Source of the DNA: Nitzschia sp. pyKryTriq1
Lineage: Eukaryota; Bacillariophyta; Bacillariophyceae; Bacillariales; Bacillariaceae
Direction of reading: 5' to 3'
DNA length: 64,000 nt
Assembly: GCA_956465555.1 (NCBI GenBank)
Contig: OY101124.1
Span: 310,001 to 374,000 of the forward strand
Made by a program: the position numbers and the translations under genes. The stretch's first letter is position 1. Each line of letters opens with the position of its first letter. Below the pieces are notes generated by a model that saw nothing but the letters and a program-made list of their open reading frames with translations, was not told the DNA's origin and searched no databases. Below are positions 51,656 through 61,135 of this stretch, in pieces.

Positions 51656-54600
51656 TTTTTGAGTGAGGATTGCTGTTCACTGTGCCGTCTGTGGTGATGA
51701 GATCGCTTGCAAAGTATGTGCGTACCGCGGCGGGGTAATAGATGAAAACAATAATACAGCTAATACTCCGACGTGAGCCATAAAAATTGAAATTGTGGGT
51801 TCTGCGAAGAGAATTATTATGTACGTGTACCGTACGAAAGACTGCTTCTCCTTTGATAATGACCGACAATTATGTAACGAAGAGGCTGTCTCTTGAAGTA
51901 GGCTATAATGAAGGGGTCATGAAGCATATTTTGTCAAACAAGAAAGGTCGCAATTTCATCGCCACATCAGCAAACTTCTCGTTTGTTCCAAGAAGCAGCA
52001 ACTACTACATACCGCTGCGGGTGTACAGACCTCTACGGGTACCGTATGTACTACCAGCAGGTACCGTAAGTGCGAGAGTTCGGACTTTTCTACCCGATTG
52101 TTGAGAAAGTACCGGTACACTCTTCTTGTTGTTTAGAGTACTTGTGTGTCGTCCTCGTCATATATACAGATTGGGCACGTACAACATACATACCTAAAAC
52201 TGCTGAGCTGCGAATTATATCCAGCGAACTTGCTTCCGAACGCCGTGGAATTCTCTGGACACCCCTCGTAGTCAGTGTGAATTGGTCCACATTATCTACA
52301 GTACAAGCAAGTACGCGTATAAATTCGCGTTGTTTCGAACAAGGAACTGACGACGACGCGACGAGGGTGTCAGTGTCAGCTCTGATCGAGACACGTTAGA
52401 GAGACTACATACAGATACCGTTCGAGCTCAACAGTCTCTACGCTACTGCTCTACGATTAGAGTAGAGACGAGAGTAGAGTAGCTACAGCAGAGAGTATTC
52501 TCGGAAGTGAATAGGGCTATCCGCCTACTGTCTCTGCAGCATGTTTCGATTTTCGAGTATTTGTTTGTACTACTAGTAGACGACTACATGATGGAATTGT
52601 CTTGAGACGTGAAGAATAGCTAAACGAAGTATTGCTGTTGTTATTGCTTCTTGGCATAGTCTAGCTATACTAGAGTAGAGTACTACTAGTAGCAGGAGTA
52701 TCGTAAAGCAGCGAAAAAGTGCACTGTCTAATTTAGCTGCTACCTTGACGGTCGAGAGCAATGAATCTCTCTTGCGCCGGAACGATGTCAGCGACACTAG
52801 AAGCAGCAGTAGTCTAGGTATTTGTTCTTCATGCGCAACCGATGATTGATGATGTGTTTGTTCATCGCATGAACAAAGGGGGCAGCAGGCTGGCAGTACA
52901 AAAGAACTAATACTAGTAGGTCCTACCAGCACCACCACCACCACCACCACTCCTGCTGGTCGTGAAGTGTCCAGAGGACGAGACTTGATGGCACCCTTGC
53001 CGAGCACTCGCATAATGCTGATTGGTACATCATGCTGGCGAGTTGCTGTTCTCACCATAATCATGATCCGCGGCAGTTCTTCTGGAGAGAGGACTTCTTA
53101 AAGCCAGTACCAGCACGATGGGACCTCGGCCAAGGTATCTTATCCTGAAGGAATATCTTACATCGAGAAAAAGCACCAGCAGTAGTAGAATTGCTGATCA
53201 TCATAGTACGAGTGGGAGTGATCATGCCGCCTTGGCAGATAATCGACGAGACCTACTACTACTAGCGGTGATGGTATTGTTGTGGGAACGTGTTGGATGA
53301 TGGTATTGCTTCGAAACCTGCTTCGTTTGCTCTTCTTCGTATTGGCAGCTCCTGCTGCTGGCCAGGTACGCACTATTCACACACAGGTCCCTCGATAGTC
53401 TTCGCCGAGGACGAACAACTGGGAGGTCGTTTTTCGTTGTTACGGGCCCTCTACCACGAACAACAATCAACGAAGTCGCATTGGGGGCCAAATGTGGCTC
53501 GCGGTTCTCGGACCCTTTCAATGATGCTTTGCCGTTTTTCAGGGATGGCGATGAATCCCATCTCGTAGGCGCGATACAACAAGTTGGCAAGATGAATCTC
53601 TCGTTGCACCCCTTGGCATTATCCGAGTGGAGATGAAAGGCAAGTGCCCCTATTTGTTCCTGCAAATCATGAAGATAGGTGGAAAGTGGTGAGCAGGACA
53701 TGGAATCAGTTTTATTTTGTCCTGGAGTTTTGTTTTTGTTGAGAGATATGAATATTGTGATCAAAAGCCGAAACAATAAAGCATGCCACATGCCACATAT
53801 TAGTAGCGTTTGATGATTGATGGATGGTACGAGTACTACTAGCTAGTAGTAGTGAAATACCTCCGGAACCATCGCTCCCCCGCGTGCACGAAGACTGCAT
53901 TGAAAAGCACCTTAATAGCTCTATTAGTAGCATACTGAACGGCGAGTACGAGTACTACATACGAATCCCACTGAGACTACTTTTAATAGCGGCAGAACAA
54001 TGGAGAAGCTCGGGGAAGAAGGCTTATAAAGAAGGCATATCAACTCCGTGTTCAAGCATAACACTACGGAGGCACAATCGTTCGGATTTGGGGTCGCTGA
54101 TGATTGCTGATGCAAATCTGGAATGAATCTCCGATCTCCCGCCATATCTCACTCAACTTCATTCGACGGCCTCTCGTCGCGCGCATCTTCTCTACCGGTA
54201 TTCCTCTACTACTCTTCTTGAGTCTCTACTCTCTCTACTAGCTAGTAGAGTAGAGAGTTGCATGTCGCAAAGCAGTAGGGCTACTACAAATATATTTACC
54301 GCCATTACAGTAAATAGAGCTGAAGTTACAGTACTCAAATGGCGAACAATTAAGTCTCCCTACTCTACTACTCTACTCTAGTAGTAGTAGTAGAGTAGTA
54401 TTAGCTCTCTCTGGTAGAGTAGAGAAGAGTAGAGTTTTCTCAGAAGGTAGTGGCGATCGATGGGTTCGGGCCGCCGCGGTTCTCAGCGATCTCATCCGCC
54501 ACCACGCAAGCAAAAAGAGAACGAGGAGGTTCGGATTTAGACGAGAGAGTACTTTAGGCCTCGTGCTGCGTCTACTCGGTACGAATAGACTACTAACTCA

Positions 54601-54728
54601 TCTCTACAGCAGCAGTACCAGGTAGTACTACCAGGTATCATCGTCCCACCGGGACTACTACAGTAGCTACTCTAGTAGTAGTAGCTGCTACCAGTACAGT
54701 AGGGAAAAGGAGAAGACTTGATGCCAGC
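51656..54728. other. Longest gene-poor interval (3.1 kb)
   Basis: No gene firmly supported. From ~52430-52700 and 54180-54440 it is almost entirely CTCTACT/GTAGAG/CTAGTAG sequence. Between 52680 and 53640 on the plus strand are coding-like fragments in different frames (a 33-codon signal-peptide-like frame at ~53299 and a ~110-codon ATG-less frame ending near 53635 with VVTGPLPRTTINEVALGAKC). The complementary 189-codon minus-strand frame (53222-53791) overlaps them. This may be a decayed host gene. A (CAC)n run lies at ~52928-52950. Confidence 0.4.
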
Positions 54729-55547
54729 ATGACCTCGTCTTCGACTTCTTCGCCGAGTGCTGCTGCTGCTGCTGCAATATCATCAGGGACCAGCAGCATC
54801 AGCACTGCCAAACAACTCGTGCTGGTGACGGGTGGAAATCGTGGCATTGGCAAGGAAGTGTGCTGCCAATTGGCGGCATTGGGCGATGAGTTTGAGGTCT
54901 TGCTGGCAAGTCGGGATAATAGATCAAGAGGGGAAGAGGCAATACTACACCAACAACAAGATCTAATAGGGAATATTAATCCGTCCAGCACGGGGCGGGT
55001 TCTTCATCTAATTCAGTTGGACGTCACATCGGAAGCATCCATTGCCCAGGCAAAAGGAACAATCGAAAGGGATTTTGGCGGCGTTCTGGATGTTTTGGTC
55101 AACAATGCTGGCATCCATTACGATTCGCACCAAACTCCTTCTACGGCGGATTTACACCAGTATGTACAAGAGACGTTGGATACGAATTTGTTGGGACCAT
55201 GGAGGTGCATACAGGGATTCCTTCCCCTGCTTCAAAAGTCGAAAAATCCTCGTATTGTCAACGTCAGTAGTGGATCGGGAAGTATGACGGATATGTATAG
55301 TAGCAGTGCTCCCGCCTATAGTGTATCCAAGGCAGCATTGAATGCGTTGACCGTGAAATTTGCCAAGGAATTTCCAAACATGCGAATCAACGCGGTTTGT
55401 CCTGGATGGGTGGCCACCGACATGGGAGGCCCGCATGCACCGTCATCAGTGGAAGAAGGGGCAAGAAGCGTCATGTGGGCTATCTTACTGGACCAGTCAG
55501 GTCCTACGGGAGGAAATTTTCTTCATGGAAAGGCCGTGCCTTGGTAG
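54729..55547 (+). CDS. Short-chain dehydrogenase/reductase (carbonyl-reductase-like)
   Basis: 272 residues. SDR enzymes oxidise or reduce substrates with NAD(P)(H) in a Rossmann fold. TGGNRGIG (34-41) is the cofactor loop; LDVT (98-101), NNAG (125-128), catalytic Ser181 in NVSSGSGS, Tyr197 and Lys201 in YSVSK, and PGWVATDMGG (225-234) are all in place. Arg62 after the second strand (LASRD) favours NADPH. Resembles the CBR1/salutaridine-reductase subfamily in its C-terminal GARSVMWAILL and TGGNF blocks, but lacks the long CBR insert. N-terminal ~28 residues are Ser/Ala-rich and may be a transit segment or only low complexity. Convergent, 81 bp from the next gene's stop. Confidence 0.88.
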   Translation: MTSSSTSSPSAAAAAAISSGTSSISTAKQLVLVTGGNRGIGKEVCCQLAALGDEFEVLLASRDNRSRGEEAILHQQQDLIGNINPSSTGRVLHLIQLDVTSEASIAQAKGTIERDFGGVLDVLVNNAGIHYDSHQTPSTADLHQYVQETLDTNLLGPWRCIQGFLPLLQKSKNPRIVNVSSGSGSMTDMYSSSAPAYSVSKAALNALTVKFAKEFPNMRINAVCPGWVATDMGGPHAPSSVEEGARSVMWAILLDQSGPTGGNFLHGKAVPW

Positions 55548-55628
55548 GTAATCGTTTCTTTTTTAATAAAAGCAATTCGTATACAGTACAGTACACAATA
55601 CAGTATCATCAAGTATATTTTTGAGCGT

Positions 55629-57539
55629 TTATTGCTCCTGACTGCTGCTGGTGGTGGCCTTTTCGATCTCTTCTTTTAGGGTCTGACAATCATTCAGCAA
55701 CTCAATCTTGTCAAAATCGGCAAAGAATTCCAATTTTCCTGTGCCTTGTTTTCGAATAAAGAGCTGAGGGTAGACGCCCCGTTTCCCGCTCAATTCAAAC
55801 AATTCATTCCGTCGATCCTTTTCGCTTGGATTGGACCCATCCACGTAAATGGGTTGTAGACCAAGGGCTTTGAAAATGAGAAGAGCCCGGTTTTGTTTGG
55901 GCAAATAATCATACATACTTTCTGGAAAGAGGGTGACTAGAGCCACCAGTGGGCTATCAATTTCGTGGACGGAGGAAGTCATGACAGCTTGGCGTAAGGT
56001 CACTACCGATCTTTGGAGCGAGGCTCCAGTGCCTTCTTGGACTTGCATGGTCACCACCGGCGGCATTGTTTCATCCTGGACTTCCTTCTTATTGTTTTCG
56101 TTATCGTCGTCGTTTGCGGCGGCGGCGGCGGCGAGAGGAGGAGCAGCGGGAACTTCCTGGATAATTTTCTTCTTGGGTCGCCAACTACGACGAGGTTTTT
56201 CTCCATCCGCAGTCGGGGAGTCAAACATGGCGCGCAATTTGCTGACGGATCCGTCTCCATCAAACTCGGAAGCAGCAGTCGACGAATGCTGGCTGATACT
56301 AGAAGCTGCCGTGCTGCTTGGAGAGCTGATGAGCAAAGGAGCGACTGGTGGTGCGGCGGCTTCGATTGTTGTTGTTGTTGACGGTTCTTCTTCCACGTCC
56401 TTCTCGTCGGCGATCTGGGATAAATAAGTTTCTTCTTGTCCTCCCTGCTGCTTGGTGCTGTCGTCGTCCTCGGCCATCGATGATGATGATGATGTTGATG
56501 ATTCCTCGGATTTTTCGTCCTCCATACAATTTTCTTCTTCTTCTTCTTCAGCATCATCCTCGGCGGGCTGCTCTGTCGTCTGTGTTGTGGTGTCGAGAGC
56601 TTGTTCTTGTTCTTCCTCTTCCACCAGAACATATTCATGATTGTCATTGAGGTATTCTTCTTTCGTCGTGTCCTCCTCGTCCATAATGGTAGTACTATTA
56701 TCGACGGGCAAACAATCTTCCTCTTCGTCGTCGTGATCAACTTCTTTGTGAACGTCTTCTTCTTCTTCTTCCTCTAATGTTCCTTCCTTTTCCGTGCTGG
56801 AGGATGATGATGACGATGAAGATGATGTATTATTTGTACCCGTCCTAGTCGCAATCACGGCTTGGTCGGTACTCGCACCAGAATAATCTTCTTCGTTTCT
56901 TTCTTGATGGTGGGCAGCATTCTTATGATCATCATCATCATCATTATCTGGCAAGCTTTGAAGGAGCTGCTCCATATTGACTGCTGCTGCTGCCGCCGGC
57001 TGCTCGACCGCATCTGTATTATTATTATTGAAATCCACCTCCTCCTCGTTCACCTCCTGCTCGTTCTCCTCAATCATCTCTGTCGTTGCCGCCGACTCTT
57101 CCAAGGAGACTGCCAAAGAATCATGAAATAATTGTGGAAATTGAGCCGGATCCATCTGATGGTGGATGTTTCTAGTAGTAGTAGTAGTAGTACTATCCGT
57201 GTTTACCACCACGCTCGTGGGTGATAACGCTTCGTCCTCGAAATTCAAACAATTACTGTTATTCATCCAAGAATTGGAAGAATTCAAATTATTATTGTTA
57301 GTATTCATCATGATCGTCGAGGATGCCGCTTGGTAGGCAAGTTCTCCCAACTGCAAGACATATGCGGCTCGTTTCTTTTTGATTTTGGCAATATAATCCT
57401 TGCTGTCTTTTTTGCTTTTGTTTTTACTAGATGATGATGATGATGATTCTTTGAGCAGCAAACGATCACATTTGGCGACCTTGCGAGTCAACAATTCGAT
57501 ATCCGGTACTTCTTCTTGCTGTCCTTGTTCTTTGGTCAT
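55629..57539 (-). CDS. Acidic low-complexity protein with glutaredoxin-like C-terminal domain
   Basis: 636 residues from the Met at 57539; the open frame continues to 57617, but that extension is a HERKKERKKERKK stretch encoded by the (CTTT)n microsatellite. Residues 1-60 are a Lys-rich helical region (LLTRKVAKCDRLLL). About 400 residues of Asp/Glu/Ser/Thr-rich sequence follow. The last ~105 residues form a thioredoxin-fold-like domain: LLIFKALGLQPIYVDGSNPSEKDRRNELFELSGKRGVYPQLFI (in part), with cis-Pro (VYPQLF) and GKLEFFADFDKIELLND. No CxxC is present at the usual redox site, so it resembles SH3BGR- or adaptor-type glutaredoxin-like domains rather than an active reductase. Confidence 0.72.
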   Translation of the reverse strand: MTKEQGQQEEVPDIELLTRKVAKCDRLLLKESSSSSSSKNKSKKDSKDYIAKIKKKRAAYVLQLGELAYQAASSTIMMNTNNNNLNSSNSWMNNSNCLNFEDEALSPTSVVVNTDSTTTTTTRNIHHQMDPAQFPQLFHDSLAVSLEESAATTEMIEENEQEVNEEEVDFNNNNTDAVEQPAAAAAVNMEQLLQSLPDNDDDDDHKNAAHHQERNEEDYSGASTDQAVIATRTGTNNTSSSSSSSSSSTEKEGTLEEEEEEDVHKEVDHDDEEEDCLPVDNSTTIMDEEDTTKEEYLNDNHEYVLVEEEEQEQALDTTTQTTEQPAEDDAEEEEEENCMEDEKSEESSTSSSSSMAEDDDSTKQQGGQEETYLSQIADEKDVEEEPSTTTTIEAAAPPVAPLLISSPSSTAASSISQHSSTAASEFDGDGSVSKLRAMFDSPTADGEKPRRSWRPKKKIIQEVPAAPPLAAAAAANDDDNENNKKEVQDETMPPVVTMQVQEGTGASLQRSVVTLRQAVMTSSVHEIDSPLVALVTLFPESMYDYLPKQNRALLIFKALGLQPIYVDGSNPSEKDRRNELFELSGKRGVYPQLFIRKQGTGKLEFFADFDKIELLNDCQTLKEEIEKATTSSSQEQ

Positions 57540-57548
57540 TTTTCTGTA

Positions 57549-57550
57549 TT

Positions 57551-57582
<32 letters not shown>

Positions 57583-57584
57583 TC
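57549..57584. repeat. (CTTT)n microsatellite
   Basis: Nine CTTT units 10 bp upstream (5') of the glutaredoxin-like gene's chosen start, read directly. Confidence 0.85.
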
Positions 57585-58223
57585 GTGTGATGATGATGAA
57601 TTGAGGCGTTGCAACAATGAGGATACTGTATGAATGGATATAAGGTGAATGGTTGGTTGGTTGGTTGCTTGGTTGGTGGGGAACGTGTTAGGTTGTTGTT
57701 ATTGTGAACGATGGGCTGGATGCGTATGGGAGGCGACATAATATTATTATTGTTGAGAACAACGCGATGAGAAAGAAACAATCCAGTCGTGGGGCGGCGA
57801 GCGACTCAGTCATCTGCCATCTTAAGTACCATAAATCTCTACCGATATGTAGCACAAGAATAATGAGAATATTACTTAAGTTATTTCTCACTCGTGATTG
57901 ATAATATAAGCCCTGGTTCGTGATGCGACAGAATATGGGCATATAAAGGAAGGGCATGTTTAATGCCGAGATGAGTGCATGCAGGAGTAAAGTGCATGCA
58001 GTTCCAGCTCTTTCGTTCGTATGATGCGGTTCGGCATCAACAACACCGCGCTCGGCACTCACATTTTCTACTGACCTACTAGCTAGCACGACTGTTGCAG
58101 TGTTAGAAGACTACCGGTACGAAGACTCACTCCTCCTCCTGTTCTAAAGCTACTACTACTAGAGTAGAGACCAGCACTCTACCAAACTCTACTCTACTCT
58201 ACTCCAGTAGCGTATTAAACTTT
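57585..58223. other. Intergenic region
   Basis: No gene supported. Contains GGTT tandem units (57652-57680) and a TACCGGTA near 58112, with CTCTACT runs at 58150-58205 next to the exostosin stop. Confidence 0.5.
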
Positions 58224-60134
58224 TTAACATGCAAAGTAATGCATCGAGTCGTCTGTAGTAGTAGGATCAGCATCATCCTGCTTCTTGTTGTTCTTCTTCT
58301 TGTTCTTCTTGTTCTTATTCTTCTTTTCTTGTTGGATTTCTTTTTGACACTCAGGCCAGCGTTGTCCATACGCTCGATCGGCCAAAGCTTGGACGAGCGC
58401 ATGAGCTCCGGCACCATTGGGTAAAATCCCTTCCCGCAAGGGATTGTCGGGCAAGTTTTCCGAGTATTCATAGTAGGCAAAAATGGCGGCCGCCTTGGGC
58501 AAGTTGCGTTGTAATCGAGCAATCTCTTCTGTCGGTATAGATTCAATGTAGGATTGAATCGTTTGTTTGGCACTGCTGCGTGTTGCTGTGCTACATTTTT
58601 GTTGTTGTTGTTGTTGTTTTGCACCAGCAGTCTTTTGGTTTTTCTGTTTCCGTTTGTTGCCATCCTCTACTCCTTCCTGGTCTTGTTGCGCTGCTGGCAG
58701 TGGCGGCAGTGGCGGTGGCATAAAGTCTTTGATTGGCAATCGAATCGATATATCCTTTTCCACTATTAATCCTGGACGATTACCGGGAATGTCGTTGGAA
58801 TAGGGCCATACAAACTCGGAACTTAGAATCAAGGGAATGCATCCCGCCATGACGGCATCAAAGTATCGTTTGGCATTGGGAGCATCACCTCCCGGACAAG
58901 GACAAAAGGTAGCATGTCGAAAGGCATGTGGAAAATGATAGCCTTTGGGTAGTAGTTTGTTGCGTGTTTGTTGCTGAAGATAGCGTCCCGTCGGACTACA
59001 TTCTTCAAAGGTCGTTTCCAATTGTTGTCGGAGTCGTCGACAGGAACCATGATTTCCTGCCTTGTAATAGTACGCCAAGGGTCGATTGGATGGATCGTTG
59101 GACAAGGAGGCCACCACAGCTCCTCCAGAAGTTGTTGTTGTTGTTGCGGCTGTTGTTGTTGTTGCTGTTGTTTCGAAGAAACTAGCATTGTTAGCAATGA
59201 TTTTGGCCATTCGATCAATCCGGCCATTGAACCAACGACCATCGGGATTGGGGTTGGGAACAATCACATTCTTGGCCGTACATTGGGGGTACATGTTCAC
59301 AAATGTCTGGGACGTGACGATGGAAATGATAATGGGAGGTGCCAATTGTTTTTGGGCCTGAATCAAAACGTCATGAGGACCGGCACATGCCCGGGGATGC
59401 GACAATCCATGACACGATTCGCTCATGACGAGAATATGGTCCGCACCCTGTCGTCGTTTCCAAAATTTGGACGTATATCCCCAAACTGTCTCCCATGCCT
59501 GATAGTCGTTCTTATCCTCGTCCAGAATATCGATAATCGCTTGTCCGTAGGGGGATGTTTCGAAGGATTTGGGATATTGGGTTCCATTGTGCCATTCCAT
59601 GGATACCATGTAGGGTACAAAAAAGAGTTTGGCAGTGGTGGGATCGTTGGACCGTAGACACGAATCGGGGTGCGTCAAAATATCCCGTACCAACAATTCC
59701 GTAGTGTATTGAATCGAGCGGGCATCTCGCATTCGAAAATGAAACTCTTCGTTGCGACGCGTCGGCTCTTCAATATTTTGCCAGGGAAAGCGATGTGTGG
59801 AAGCATTGAACGATCGGCCCGCCTCGGAAAGAATCTCGCTGCTGCTGCTACCGCTGCTGCTGGCGGTGGTCCATTCGGGCTCTCCGGGGCTTGGATACAC
59901 AAAGACGGATCGATAGAGCGGAGAATCTCGAAAGATACAATTGCGATCGCCGGGAAGAATTGTAGGAGTAGAAGTGGCTTGTCGAAAACGTTCGGCGGAA
60001 GCATTACCGGTAGAGGGAAACGCCGACGATGCGACGTCGAACTGGAGTGACAGCAGCAATTGCAACAACGCCGTCGTCACGAGCACGGACACAAAGATCA
60101 GATACATCTGCTGACCGGCGGCGCGCGTCATCAT
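58224..60134 (-). CDS. Exostosin family glycosyltransferase (GT47)
   Basis: 636 residues, intronless. N-terminal membrane anchor (MYLIFVSVLVTTALLQLLLSL, ~10-30, here in part) gives type II Golgi topology. The catalytic region (~75-540) follows the GT47 order: IFRDSPLYRSVFVYPSP; YTTELLVRDILTHPDSCLRSNDPTTAKLFFVPYM, in part; WKRRQGADHILVMSESCH; FVNMYPQCTAKNVIVPNP; RPLAYYYKAGNHGSCRRLRQQL; and the hallmark FCPCPGGDAPNAKRYFDAVMAGCIPLIL (in part), with a Cys/Gly-rich turn and the Glu-Asp/Asp-type donor site. GT47 enzymes add glucuronate, xylose, galactose or arabinose to glycans; the acceptor cannot be told from sequence. A Lys/Asn/Gln-rich C-terminal tail (KKNKNKKNKKKNNKKQ) is unusual for the family. 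Confidence 0.88.
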   Translation of the reverse strand: MMTRAAGQQMYLIFVSVLVTTALLQLLLSLQFDVASSAFPSTGNASAERFRQATSTPTILPGDRNCIFRDSPLYRSVFVYPSPGEPEWTTASSSGSSSSEILSEAGRSFNASTHRFPWQNIEEPTRRNEEFHFRMRDARSIQYTTELLVRDILTHPDSCLRSNDPTTAKLFFVPYMVSMEWHNGTQYPKSFETSPYGQAIIDILDEDKNDYQAWETVWGYTSKFWKRRQGADHILVMSESCHGLSHPRACAGPHDVLIQAQKQLAPPIIISIVTSQTFVNMYPQCTAKNVIVPNPNPDGRWFNGRIDRMAKIIANNASFFETTATTTTAATTTTTSGGAVVASLSNDPSNRPLAYYYKAGNHGSCRRLRQQLETTFEECSPTGRYLQQQTRNKLLPKGYHFPHAFRHATFCPCPGGDAPNAKRYFDAVMAGCIPLILSSEFVWPYSNDIPGNRPGLIVEKDISIRLPIKDFMPPPLPPLPAAQQDQEGVEDGNKRKQKNQKTAGAKQQQQQQKCSTATRSSAKQTIQSYIESIPTEEIARLQRNLPKAAAIFAYYEYSENLPDNPLREGILPNGAGAHALVQALADRAYGQRWPECQKEIQQEKKNKNKKNKKKNNKKQDDADPTTTDDSMHYFAC

Positions 60135-61135
60135 CCTGGATGATGATGATGTTGCTTATCTTACTACAGTACACTTCTTGTCGTGCTGGTACTGTTGCTC
60201 TGCTCTAGCTACTAGAGTAGTAGTAGCAGACTACTCTGTAGTAGACAAGTAGTATGACGGAGCAGATGATGATTTTCTGCGAGTGTAACAGAGGATGTAG
60301 AAAACGGTTTGCTATTTCTCACTATCGCGTACAGGTACAGTACCGGAACTGTGTACAGGTAATGGAATTCTCGGTCTATTTTTACAGTACCAGTACGTGT
60401 ACAACCGAGTTTCACCGCGTCATTCCATGGTAAGCCCGCCGTCAGTCAGTATAAATCCAGTAAAACGCCGCACTAAAAATATCGCAAACACACGGAGATT
60501 TCAAGTTTTTCAACAGCTAGTACTACTCATGTACCGGTAGTGTTTATTACCAAGTTCTTTCGTTGCATCGGTGAATGGCGTTGCACGGGTTTCTCAGCGT
60601 CCACTCCCACAACTAACATCAGCATCAACTCCATCTAACCATCACCATCATGTAGTACCCCCGCCCCGGACTACTGTACCGGTAGTCTTCTCTCTACTCT
60701 AGTAGAGAGAGGGCTAGCATTCACAGTGTATCGGCAATCCAATCGTACACGACCCTTTTTTAAAATCCTTCTGCATGAACGAACGAATGAATGAATGTCG
60801 TGATAGATGGTCATCGTCAGCATTGCTTTGCTTTGCTTTGCTTTCCACAGTCACTATATACTACAAAGTACGTACTCGCTTTTCATGATGCGATGCGGAG
60901 TATAAACGTAGTAATATTATAGTCGAGCGGAATATCCACGCACGGCATCATCATCCCCATCATGATGCCGCGATCGCGGTGTTGCTTGCATCGTTTTTCT
61001 TCTTCGGCCGCGTTGGCGTTTCATAAAAAAGAATTGTGGGCTGTATGACCGCATGGTGGTGAGATCACAAGCATATATCGTCAGAAGATATCCATATCAC
61101 CACCATCACCACCACCACCATCACCGACGAGGATC
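60135..61135. other. Divergent promoter region
   Basis: Between the divergent starts of exostosin and the ankyrin-type gene. Holds GCTTT tandem units (~60824-60845), GAATGAATG units (~60780-60800), a CACCAC/CATCAC run next to the ankyrin start, and TACCGGTA near 60533 and 60677. No gene supported. Confidence 0.5.

Noticed and set aside
57540-57617. 26-residue N-terminal extension of the glutaredoxin-like gene
   Set aside because: It is the translated CTTT microsatellite; the next Met gives a normal start.
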